From: a bacterium
GTDB lineage: Bacteria; Auribacterota; UBA3054; JAPLST01
NCBI GenBank assembly: GCA_026417575.1
Contig: JAOACZ010000075.1
Span: forward strand, 1-34,976
Length of the DNA: 34,976 bases
Reading direction: 5' to 3'
Of the stretch, positions 1-6,913 are shown piece after piece. A program made the translations under genes and the position numbers. Under the pieces are notes generated by a model. It was not told the DNA's origin. It did no database searches and saw only the letters and a program-made list of their open reading frames with translations. The number at the start of each line of letters is the position of its first letter. Positions within the stretch are counted from its first letter, which is position 1.

Positions 1-27
1 TCCCCACGCGACCCCACCACTCTCGAA

Positions 28-80
28 TTCAACCGACAGAAACCACCCATTTGCAATCAACAAAAAATGTCGGTTGAACC
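28..80. repeat. AT-rich hairpin repeat (element E2, copy 1) in an inverted repeat
   Basis: The sequence TTCAACCGACA at 28-38 is repeated exactly inverted at 68-78. Within it, positions 50-80 carry a 31-base element that recurs at 17796-17826 with four differences and, inverted and more diverged, at 5273-5303. The core can fold as a stem (CAATCAACA-like arm, A-rich loop, TGTYGRTTG-like arm). The rest of 1-415 is C-rich and I see no gene in it; open frames there lack any recognisable product. The role is unknown; it resembles a dispersed intergenic palindrome. Confidence 0.6.
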
Positions 81-415
81 ACCTCTGGCCTGTCGAACGA
101 ACGCACGCAAAATCCTCACGCACCGAGGCCGCTGCCCATCCCGAAAACTTCGCACTACGTGAAACGTCGCGTCTGTCGGACAAAAAATCTTGCTTGGACG
201 GCTGCCGGCATCCCCAACAATCCGAATACCACGCATTGCCACATCGCGCTTGCACTCCCCCTCACGCTCCTCGTGAAGCCCATGAAGCGAAAATTCCTCC
301 TCCGCGCCACTCGTCCAACCCGGCCAGCCCGCCCAACACACACTCTTCCCATGCCTCCCACCCAAAAAGCCTTCCCACAGACCCACGCTCCCTCCCCTAC
401 AGCCTCCCGCCCTGA

Positions 416-444
416 TTGTTTCTGACAAAGTGTTTTGTTATACT
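416..444 (+). promoter_or_regulatory. Sigma70-type promoter of the FGE-fold gene, predicted leaderless
   Basis: TTGTTT at 416-421 and TATACT at 439-444 are separated by 17 bases. Seven bases past the -10 hexamer lies A451, the first base of the ATG, so the transcript should start at the start codon. No Shine-Dalgarno sequence precedes the ATG. The start site is inferred from spacing only. Confidence 0.65.
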
Positions 445-450
445 CCTCCC

Positions 451-1314
451 ATGCGGGAGGGTACGAGCTCTCAAATCGCAGGGATCGCCGTGAGCCTGCT
501 CATCCTCGCCACTGTAGTGGCGATCTTGATTAGCATTTGGCTCCAGCGCCAGCGCACTGCTGCACCGCCGCACGCGCAGCTCCCATTTCAGCCCCTCCGC
601 GCAATGGTCTTCATTCCCGCGGGTGAGTTTCTCATGGGTAGCACCAACGGTGCCCCCGAGGAACAACCAGTCCACCGCGTGCGTGTGAACGCGTTCTGGA
701 TGGACCGCTACGAAGTTACGAATGCCGAATACGAGCAATTCGACCCCGAGCATCGCACGCGCCGCACCGCCCAAGCTGCAGGCGATCATCACCCCGTCGT
801 CAACGTCAGTTGGCACGATGCACTGGCCTACTGCGCTTGGCGCTCCCGCCGCGAAGGCGTCCCAGAAGGGACCTACCGACTCCCCACCGAAGCCGAATGG
901 GAATACGCCGCGCGCGGGGGCCTCGCACAGCAACCATACCCGTGGGGCACAGCCCAGCCCGACGCCGATGACATCCTGCTTGCCGCTCACAAGCGACGCG
1001 GTGCAACCAATGACCTCCTCGCGCATCCGCTCCCAGTCGGCTCCTTCCTCCCAAACGGCTTCGGGCTGTACGACATGGCCGGGAACGTGTGGGAGTGGTG
1101 CATGGATTGGTATGCGGAAAACACCTACGCCGCCCGCGCACATGCAGGGGTGATTGACAATCCTCAGGGACCGACCAATGGCCTCCGCAAAGTGTGGCGC
1201 GGCGGATCGTGGATGAGTGAGGCGGAACGGCTGCGTGTCTCGGCACGCGGTGGCATTAGCCCCCAGCAGTGGATGGCCACGCTCGGCTTTCGGTGTGTGC
1301 GCCCCGCGGAATAG
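451..1314 (+). CDS. Membrane-anchored FGE/SUMF1-fold protein lacking the catalytic cysteines
   Basis: A 287-residue protein. Residues about 8-30 form one hydrophobic segment (signal anchor), which places the rest outside the cytoplasmic membrane. From about residue 50 to the end there is a formylglycine-generating-enzyme/sulfatase-modifying fold: FIPAGEFLMGS near the start, RYEVTNAEY, YRLPTEAEWEYAARGG, GLYDMAGNVWEW, WRGGSW and the terminal LGFRCVR. In true FGEs the stretch after GGSW holds the two copper-binding cysteines; here it reads MSEAERLRVSAR with no cysteine, so oxidation of sulfatases is unlikely. It is more likely a binding or structural member of the family. A GTG at 430 is an alternative start, but the promoter -10 overlaps it, so ATG 451 is preferred. 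The product family is certain; the role is not known. Confidence 0.85.
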   Translation: MREGTSSQIAGIAVSLLILATVVAILISIWLQRQRTAAPPHAQLPFQPLRAMVFIPAGEFLMGSTNGAPEEQPVHRVRVNAFWMDRYEVTNAEYEQFDPEHRTRRTAQAAGDHHPVVNVSWHDALAYCAWRSRREGVPEGTYRLPTEAEWEYAARGGLAQQPYPWGTAQPDADDILLAAHKRRGATNDLLAHPLPVGSFLPNGFGLYDMAGNVWEWCMDWYAENTYAARAHAGVIDNPQGPTNGLRKVWRGGSWMSEAERLRVSARGGISPQQWMATLGFRCVRPAE

Positions 1315-1363
1315 CCGGCACGACCCACATCCCGGCAGCCAGCCACACATGCCCTGGCCGGCT

Positions 1364-2539
1364 CTACTCGCGACGCGCTGTGTAAATCCATCCTAAGCCA
1401 GCAATCGTGGCGCAAAATGCCATCGTCAACACCGTGACTTCCGCCGCAAAGGGCGCACGCCACAACGCCGCCCCTGCCGCCCCCGCCAGCGGGCCCGCAA
1501 ATATCCCAAGCCCGAGAATCGCTTCGTGCAATCCGCTGTGCGCCCCCTTCTCTTCGCCCCTGTCCACCGAATAGTACAGCGAGCCCGCATACGACATACT
1601 GTGCGCCAATCCAAACATGGCCAACGCCACCACCGCCGCACCTGCGTGAGAAATCAACAGCACCACCGCCATGCTCGCCGGTCCTACGATCGCAGCTGCC
1701 ACGTTCCACACCACGTGATAATGCCAGCCCTCCCAGCGCCAGAAAAGAACAAAACCTACCCCACGTGCAATCAGATACACACTCACCAGCCAAATGGCGT
1801 CCCTTACCGAAAGACCCAGCCGCTGCCCAACGAACGGTGCCACGGCCACAAATGCTGCACAGAGCATATAACCAACCGCGTTAGCCACCCACGCAGTGTA
1901 GAGAAGCCGTCGCTTCAATAAAAACGCCACATGATTACCGCGATGGGGCAACTCCATCGCAGTCAACCCCACCCCCTCGCCCCCGCGCCCGCGCCGCACC
2001 CACATGTACAAAGCTTCCCCCGCATGAAGCACGCCCGGGAGCCAGAACACTACCGACGGCCGCAACGCAAAAAGCGGCGCGCTCCCAAACACACCAACCG
2101 CTCCCACCACCGCCCACATCACATTGTAAATCCCCATCCGTTGCGGCATGGTCAGCCGCCCCGGAGCATGCAAAATAACCGCTTCCAGCGCCGGCCACGT
2201 CGCCCCCATTGTAAGTGCATAAAGCGTCGTCACAACAAACGGCGTGCCGCGCCATGCGGGCAACCACCCACACAGCAGCAGCACCCCCGCCGCGACAATC
2301 GCTACGCGCAGCTGGCGGTCGTAGCCCAGCCGATCCGCTAACATACCCCCCACCCACGATGACACGACGTATGCCAGCCCTTGCACCGCGTTCAGCCACA
2401 AATTCCACGCTGACGAATAGCCGTATCGCCGCTCAGTCCAAAACATTACGCACGTCGTAAACAACGTGCATGCAAGCGAATGCGCACCCTCAAGCGCGTA
2501 GTATTCGTGCAAGCCCAAGCTAGCCAAGGAACGTTTCAC
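1364..2539 (-). CDS. MFS transporter
   Basis: A 391-residue, strongly hydrophobic protein with about 11-12 predicted membrane segments, the usual size for a major facilitator. The loop after the second segment reads GGMLADRLGYDRQLR, matching the family motif G-x-L-a-D-r-x-G-r-r between helices 2 and 3. A Gly/Pro-rich stretch (FGSAPLFALRP) lies near the fifth helix. The substrate cannot be told from sequence. The start is GTG at 2539, with no clear Shine-Dalgarno sequence. It lies downstream of the symporter gene on the same strand, 141 bases away, and converges with the FGE-fold gene with only 49 bases between the two stops. Family assignment is good; specificity is unknown. Confidence 0.8.
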   Translation of the reverse strand: MKRSLASLGLHEYYALEGAHSLACTLFTTCVMFWTERRYGYSSAWNLWLNAVQGLAYVVSSWVGGMLADRLGYDRQLRVAIVAAGVLLLCGWLPAWRGTPFVVTTLYALTMGATWPALEAVILHAPGRLTMPQRMGIYNVMWAVVGAVGVFGSAPLFALRPSVVFWLPGVLHAGEALYMWVRRGRGGEGVGLTAMELPHRGNHVAFLLKRRLLYTAWVANAVGYMLCAAFVAVAPFVGQRLGLSVRDAIWLVSVYLIARGVGFVLFWRWEGWHYHVVWNVAAAIVGPASMAVVLLISHAGAAVVALAMFGLAHSMSYAGSLYYSVDRGEEKGAHSGLHEAILGLGIFAGPLAGAAGAALWRAPFAAEVTVLTMAFCATIAGLGWIYTARRE

Positions 2540-2622
2540 CGGTCGCGCACCGTATGCCCTTCATCGTGCTAACTACGCGCCCCATCGTCAACTCGTAATC
2601 TTGACGACCAACTTGCGCCGCT

Positions 2623-2675
2623 GTGCTGCACAAAGGCGTGATCAACCATAGGCGCTCCGATTTCCGGTGCAGCAC
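2623..2675. repeat. Pair of 9-bp near-palindromes between symporter and MFS genes
   Basis: GTGCTGCAC (2623-2631) and its exact complement GTGCAGCAC (2667-2675) flank 35 bases in the 141-base gap. Each is itself an odd-length palindrome. They could be a stem-loop in the transcript or two operator-like sites upstream of the MFS gene. No other support is visible. Confidence 0.35.
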
Positions 2676-2680
2676 CCCGC

Positions 2681-4444
2681 TTACACGCGCTTCCACATCA
2701 CCATGAGCGCTATAGCCGCGCCCACGGCCACCACGCTAAGCACGCTCGCGGTGATGACCTGCCCGTAGAGAAAATATCCTGTGGCCGCTAAGGCGCCGTA
2801 CACTGCCGCGCACCCGCACGTGATACACACCAGCGTGACCGGGAGCCTGCCGCGCCCTTCCGGCAAGACCTGCCCATCCGCTGCCGCACGCACCCGCACC
2901 GCCCGCCAGCCCGGCCCACCCGGCTCAACTAACCCAACAAATCGGCGCAACACCTCCTCCGCCGTCGGCGGCGTCACCAATGTCACCAATACCCAGCCCG
3001 CTGTCGTGATCCCAACCCCAATCACCAGCTTCTGCCATTCCTGTAACCCCTCCTTCACCACAAATTGCATCATCAGCGCGACAACAAACGAAATGATCAT
3101 CGCCGCCAGCTCGCTCCACGCGTTAATCCGCCACCAGAACCAGCGCAGTAAAAAAAGCAGCCCTGTCCCCGCCCCCACCAGAACCATCACATCAAACATC
3201 TGCTTCGCATGCTCCATATACAGTGAACTCCAACATGCCAACACCATCAACACGAGCGTGGTAATCCGCCCACACCACACCAGCTCCCTCTCCGACGCCC
3301 CTGGCCGCACAAAGCGCTTATACACGTCATTAACTACGTACGACGAGCCCCAATTCAGATGCGTCGAGATCGTCGACATGTAGGCCGCTATCAGCGATGC
3401 CACCACCAACCCCAACCATCCGCGCGGCAAAAACGTTAACATCGCTGGGTACCCCAAGTCGTGCTTGAGCACTTGCTCCTCTACAGAGGGAAATGCTTTC
3501 CGCAGCGCCGCCAGGTCAGGAAAAACCACAAGCGAGCACAACGCAACAATGATCCACGGCCACGGCCGCAATGCATAATGCGCCACATTAAAAAGCAACG
3601 TCGCGCCCAAGGCATGTTGCTCATTCTTCGCCGCCAGCATCCGCTGGGCAATGTAGCCGCCCCCACCTGGTTCGGCCCCCGGATACCACACGCTCCACCA
3701 TTGGATTGTTAACGGAATAATGAACACACTCACCGCCGTCGTCAAATCGCCAAAATCCGGCAAGAGCGACAACTTCCCCTGCACCTGCGGGTGTGTTAAT
3801 AAGCCTGCTAACCCGCCTACGCTCGGATGCTTCAACGCATAATACGCCGCCGCTACGGCCCCGATCATCGCCATCGTAAACTGAAACAAATCCGTCAGCA
3901 ACACACCTGTCAGCCCTCCCAGCATGCTGTACAGAACTGTCACACCGCCCGCCCACACTACCGCGTGAATCGGCCTCAACCCCAAAAGTACCCCGCCGAT
4001 CTTAATCGCTGCCAGTGTGACCAGCGCCATAATCAGCACGTTCAAAAACACCCCCAAGTACACGGCTCGAAACCCGCGCAAAAACGCCGCCGCTCTCCCC
4101 GAATAGCGCAACTCATAAAACTCTATATCCGTCAGCACCCCCGAGCGCCGCCATAAGCGCGCGTACACAAACACCGTCAGCATCCCCGTCAGCAAGAACG
4201 CCCACCATACCCAATTCCCAGCTACCCCGCTCGTCCGCACTATATCCGTCACCAAATTCGGTGTATCCGTAGAAAACGTCGTCGCCACCATGGACACACC
4301 CAGCAGCCACCACGGCATATGCCGCCCCGAGACAAAATACTCCGCCATACTCGCGCTCGCTCGCCGTGTCACCGCCAGCCCCACCCCCAGCGAAATGATA
4401 AAAAAGCTCGCAATAATCGCCCAGTCAACGCTCTGCAGCACCAT
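2681..4444 (-). CDS. Sodium:solute symporter family (SSS) transporter
   Basis: A 587-residue membrane protein of about 13-14 helices. It starts with the family-like DWAIIASFFIISLGVGL, followed by SMAEYFVSGRHMPWW and a first-helix region (MVATTFSTDTPNLVTDIV) of the type that lines the Na+ and substrate site. Further marks are MLGGLTGVLLTDLFQF and SLIAAYMSTISTHLNWGSSY in the middle, again typical of the solute:Na+ symporter family (sugars, carboxylates, amino acids). The C-terminal 100 residues contain a cytoplasmic loop and one or two extra helices. ATG 4444 is preceded by GGAGGA at good spacing. The gene overlaps the tail of a decayed sugar-isomerase-like gene, so a sugar or sugar acid is a plausible substrate, but this is inference. 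Confidence 0.88.
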   Translation of the reverse strand: MVLQSVDWAIIASFFIISLGVGLAVTRRASASMAEYFVSGRHMPWWLLGVSMVATTFSTDTPNLVTDIVRTSGVAGNWVWWAFLLTGMLTVFVYARLWRRSGVLTDIEFYELRYSGRAAAFLRGFRAVYLGVFLNVLIMALVTLAAIKIGGVLLGLRPIHAVVWAGGVTVLYSMLGGLTGVLLTDLFQFTMAMIGAVAAAYYALKHPSVGGLAGLLTHPQVQGKLSLLPDFGDLTTAVSVFIIPLTIQWWSVWYPGAEPGGGGYIAQRMLAAKNEQHALGATLLFNVAHYALRPWPWIIVALCSLVVFPDLAALRKAFPSVEEQVLKHDLGYPAMLTFLPRGWLGLVVASLIAAYMSTISTHLNWGSSYVVNDVYKRFVRPGASERELVWCGRITTLVLMVLACWSSLYMEHAKQMFDVMVLVGAGTGLLFLLRWFWWRINAWSELAAMIISFVVALMMQFVVKEGLQEWQKLVIGVGITTAGWVLVTLVTPPTAEEVLRRFVGLVEPGGPGWRAVRVRAAADGQVLPEGRGRLPVTLVCITCGCAAVYGALAATGYFLYGQVITASVLSVVAVGAAIALMVMWKRV

Positions 4445-4657
4445 CTGCTCCTCCGCGTGAAGGTGATCGCGCCTCCGTTAACACCGTGCGCATGAACTCC
4501 AGCGCGCGCCGCACAAACGCCGCCCCGTAAACTGCACATCATCTCCCACCGCCAGCTCCACACACCCTAAGCCCAGCTCGCTGAAGCGATCCAGCAACCC
4601 CACGCTCGCGTCGCTCCACCGCGGCGTAAAAAGGTAAATATGTGCTCCAAAGCGCAC
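4425..4657 (-). pseudogene. Relic of a sugar phosphate isomerase/epimerase (AP2Ec TIM barrel)
   Basis: From GTG 4657 the frame reads RFGAHIYLFTPRWSD, then LLDRFSELGLGCVELAVGDDVQF. This is the beginning of a xylose-isomerase-like TIM barrel protein (first strand and helix, then the second-strand VEL). That frame meets a stop after only about 60 codons. A shift of one base just after GDDVQF gives AAFVRRALEFMRTVLTEAR, which looks like the last helix of such proteins, ending at TGA 4425-4427 inside the symporter gene. Intact family members have roughly 250-300 residues, so nearly all the barrel is missing. I read this as an internal deletion plus frameshift of a gene once coupled to the symporter. 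The family match is from memory of the N-terminal pattern. Confidence 0.6.
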
Positions 4658-4675
4658 GCCTTCCCGCCTGAACAG

Positions 4676-4697
4676 AAAAGCCCCGCGCGCGCGGGGC
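4676..4697 (-). terminator. Rho-independent terminator after the tRNAs
   Basis: On the - strand GCCCCGCG and CGCGGGGC arms (4680-4697, an 18-base perfect palindrome) are followed by TTTT (4679-4676), six bases after the 3' end of the CAU tRNA. Confidence 0.75.
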
Positions 4698-4702
4698 AAG
4701 CG

Positions 4703-4779
4703 TGGTACCGGGAGAGGGATTCGAACCCCCGACGCAGGGATTATGATTCCCTCGCTCTGACCAGCTGAGCTATCCCGGC
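4703..4779 (-). tRNA. tRNA with CAU anticodon, elongator Met or Ile2
   Basis: A 77-base cloverleaf with encoded CCA. The acceptor stem is GCCGGGA/TCCCGGT with a G1-U72 wobble, the anticodon stem is AGGGA/TCCCT around the loop ATCATAA (anticodon CAT), and the T stem is GGGGG/CCCTC with loop TTCGAAT. It lacks the C1-A72 mismatch of an initiator, so it is an elongator tRNA-Met or the lysidine-modified tRNA-Ile2; sequence alone does not decide. The A at position 32 of the loop is unusual. Confidence 0.9.
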
Positions 4780-4780
4780 G

Positions 4781-4805
4781 AAAAAACCGGCGCCCACGGC
4801 GCCGG
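4781..4805 (-). terminator. Terminator-like hairpin between two tRNA genes
   Basis: On the - strand CCGGCGCC, a three-base loop and GGCGCCGG (4805-4787) form a perfect 8-bp stem followed by six T (4786-4781). The T-run ends one base before the first base of the CAU tRNA. It has all the marks of an intrinsic terminator for the initiator tRNA, yet the next tRNA has no promoter of its own that I can see. Confidence 0.7.
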
Positions 4806-4812
4806 AACGCTC

Positions 4813-4890
<78 letters not shown>

Positions 4891-4903
4891 ATTCCTTTCA
4901 CCA

Positions 4904-4932
4904 ATTATAACAAACTCTGCCCAAAAACGCAA
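4904..4932 (-). promoter_or_regulatory. Promoter of the initiator tRNA
   Basis: On the - strand TTGCGT (4932-4927) and TATAAT (4909-4904) are 17 bases apart. The expected start near 4897 is seven bases before the mature tRNA 5' end. Confidence 0.7.
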
Positions 4933-5042
4933 CCCACCCTGCCCCCTAAGCTCAACACTTGAGACAGGACGCCGCGCTCGCTGAAATGCCCGCATTTCCA
5001 CCAGCACCAGCCCCACGCGCAATTTCGCCCTGCCCAATTTAC

Positions 5043-5068
5043 GGAGGGCCGCCGGCCTCGGCGGCCGC
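5043..5068 (+). repeat. GC-rich palindromic repeat (element E1), diverged copy
   Basis: GGAGGGCCGCCGGCC followed by TCGGCGGCCGC matches the dispersed E1 element (GGAGGGGCRCCGGCC core, then a complementary arm), in + orientation. The two arms can pair to a strong hairpin. Confidence 0.65.
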
Positions 5069-5132
5069 TTCTCCGCGCGCTCACACCGTCCAACCCCCGC
5101 ACACCCTCATCATTTCCCTTTCCCTGTTCCCT

Positions 5133-5242
5133 GGAGGGGCACCGGCCCCGGTGCCCGCACTTTCACATCAACTTTGCCCGCGCGCACTTCGCGCGAACGC
5201 TATTTCATGGACGCACGTGGGCCTCCGCGTCCGCTCAGCTCG
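5133..5242 (+). repeat. 110-bp direct repeat, copy 1 (E1 plus TTCGCGCGAA module)
   Basis: This 110-base unit recurs at 5332-5441 with three single-base differences that I can see. It begins with an E1 hairpin (GGGGCACCGG / CCGGTGCCC arms), continues with a spacer and the palindrome TTCGCGCGAA, and ends in CCGCTCAGCTCG. There are no terminal transposon features and no plausible protein. Confidence 0.85.
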
Positions 5243-5272
5243 CTCGAAATTCGCTCGCCGAGGCCGGCAACC

Positions 5273-5303
5273 GTCTCAATCAACATTTTTTGTCGAATGC
5301 AAA
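5273..5303 (-). repeat. AT-rich hairpin repeat (element E2, copy 2)
   Basis: Inverted relative to the copies at 50-80 and 17796-17826 and more diverged from them. It lies between the two 110-base repeats. The core is an ACA-T6-TGT-type arm pair flanked by TGCAAA. Confidence 0.55.
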
Positions 5304-5331
5304 CGCCCCACCGCGTCGTGCAAATCCAATC

Positions 5332-5441
5332 GGAGGGGCACCGGCCCCGGTGCCCGCACTTTCACATCAACTCTGCCCGCGCGCACTTCGCGCGAACGCC
5401 ATTTCATGGACGCACCTGGGCCTCCGCGTCCGCTCAGCTCG
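5332..5441 (+). repeat. 110-bp direct repeat, copy 2
   Basis: Second copy of the unit at 5133-5242, offset by 199 bases, with only three substitutions. A further fragment of E2 (TCAACAAATGTTGATTGA) follows at 5545-5562. The remaining bases of 4933-5689 are C-rich and hold no gene that I can support. Confidence 0.85.
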
Positions 5442-5689
5442 TGCGAACTTCGCGACCCAATCCCGCGTCCTTCATACGACCGCCCTACACCAGCCCCCCA
5501 CGGACAACTCTTTTTCAAACGTCACAAAATCTCGTCTGCACACCTCAACAAATGTTGATTGACCTAACGCCTGCCACCGCACCGCGCGTGAGCTGCCACC
5601 AATTACAACGATCCAGCAGTTGCAGATCTGTTCTTCTTCCTTCCTCCCATGCAGCCCCCAACGCGCTCATGCGGTGCGCCGCGTTTCGC

Positions 5690-5695
5690 TATAAT
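5690..5695 (+). promoter_or_regulatory. -10 element of ribD, predicted leaderless
   Basis: TATAAT sits six bases before the ATG at 5702, so transcription should begin on the A of the start codon. No good -35 hexamer is visible at 16-18 bases, and no FMN riboswitch lies upstream. Confidence 0.55.
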
Positions 5696-5701
5696 GTACC
5701 T

Positions 5702-6913
5702 ATGACTGCCGATCAACACTGGCTCGCGCGTGCACGCGCACTCGCGGAACTCGGCCGCTACACCTGCTCGCCTAACCCAATGGTCGGTGCCGTCATCGTC
5801 CGCGATGGCCGTATCATGGGAGAAGGCTTTCACGCGCGCGCCGGCGAGCCCCATGCCGAAATTCATGCCCTCCGCGCGGCCGGCCCCCGCGCTCGCGGCG
5901 CGTGCCTTTACGTCACTTTAGAACCTTGCTGCACACACGGTCGCACACCACCCTGTACTGATGCGATTATTGCTGCCGGAATCGCCCGCGTGGTCGTCGG
6001 CACAATTGACCCTAATCCCGCTCACGCCGGCCGCGGCCTCGCCCTCCTCCGCCAGGCCGGCATTGAAACACTCTGCCTCAACGATCGCACGTGTGCCGAG
6101 CTCAACGAACGCTTCAACCATTTCATCACCACCCGCCGACCTTTTGTTCACGCAAAATGGGCCATGAGCGCCGATGGCAAAATTGCTCCTGCAACGGGTA
6201 GTGCACGTTGGATCTCCTGCCCAGAAAGCCGCACCTACGTCCACAAGCTCCGCGCTGAGTACGACGCCGTCATGGTCGGTATCGGCACGGTCCTCGCAGA
6301 CAACCCACAGCTCAACGTGCGCCTGGAAGGAACGTGGCGCCAACCCACCAAAATTATTATTGACAGCCACCTCCGCACCCCAGCTAATGCCGCGTTACTG
6401 CAAGGGGCGCCAACTGTTATCGCTTGCGCACGCGCCGCCGACCCCTCACATGCAGATGCCCTCCGCGCCGCGGGAGCCCGCATTATCGCGTTACCAGGCC
6501 CAGATGACCGCGTCGATTTGCCCGCCCTCCTCGAGCTCCTCGGCTCAGAAGGGATCACCAGCGTGTTTGTAGAAGGCGGCGCAGCGCTCTTCGGCTCGCT
6601 CTTTGCCGCACAACTGGTGCAACGGGCTACCATCATAATCGCACCGATGCTGCTGGGTGGGCAGTCCGCGCTAAGCCCGATCGGCGGGCCAGGTGTGCCC
6701 ACCGTGGAGGCCGCCTGGCGCTTGACCGACGTAACAATCACCTCCTGCGGTGTCGATACGATCCTCTCCGGTCGCGTGGCCTACCCACGCTCACCACGCC
6801 CCTCTTCTTCCGCTGTGAACGCGGCGAGCACGGCCTGGCCCAGCGATAACGATGCGTCTGACGGCCCGAGTGCCCCGGGAAACAGGCACCGCATACCGCC
6901 CTGCTCCGCATAA
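5702..6913 (+). CDS. ribD: Riboflavin biosynthesis deaminase/reductase RibD
   Basis: A bifunctional enzyme that deaminates the pyrimidinone from GTP cyclohydrolase II and then reduces its ribosyl chain with NADPH, in the cytosol. Residues 1-140 are the zinc deaminase domain: HAE at 51-53 (zinc histidine and catalytic Glu) and the zinc cysteines in PCCTHGRTPPC (75-85). Residues from about 147 are the reductase domain: HAKWAMSADGKIA, GIGTVLADNPQL, and FVEGGAALFGSL near 300. The start is ATG 5702: it has TATAAT at six bases and begins at the family's usual N-terminus. The open frame can be extended upstream only through repeats. At 403 residues it is about 40 longer than usual. The extra tail (after SGRVAY) is low-complexity and lies over the end of the opposing carbamoyltransferase gene, so it is probably read-through sequence after loss of an older stop. 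Confidence 0.95.
   Translation: MTADQHWLARARALAELGRYTCSPNPMVGAVIVRDGRIMGEGFHARAGEPHAEIHALRAAGPRARGACLYVTLEPCCTHGRTPPCTDAIIAAGIARVVVGTIDPNPAHAGRGLALLRQAGIETLCLNDRTCAELNERFNHFITTRRPFVHAKWAMSADGKIAPATGSARWISCPESRTYVHKLRAEYDAVMVGIGTVLADNPQLNVRLEGTWRQPTKIIIDSHLRTPANAALLQGAPTVIACARAADPSHADALRAAGARIIALPGPDDRVDLPALLELLGSEGITSVFVEGGAALFGSLFAAQLVQRATIIIAPMLLGGQSALSPIGGPGVPTVEAAWRLTDVTITSCGVDTILSGRVAYPRSPRPSSSAVNAASTAWPSDNDASDGPSAPGNRHRIPPCSA

Noticed and set aside
74-428. Short frames in the left-edge gap
   Set aside because: Overlap each other on both strands, low complexity, no ribosome binding site or motif.
397-1350. 317-codon - strand frame opposite the FGE-fold gene
   Set aside because: No recognisable motif; the + strand has the full FGE pattern with a promoter.
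5043-5564. CRISPR array
   Set aside because: Only two long repeats 199 bases apart, with other repeats between; no regular short repeat-spacer pattern and no cas genes.
5174-5701. Long upstream extension of the ribD reading frame
   Set aside because: It runs through both 110-base repeats and low-complexity Pro/Ser/Arg sequence; RibD similarity and the TATAAT element start at 5702.
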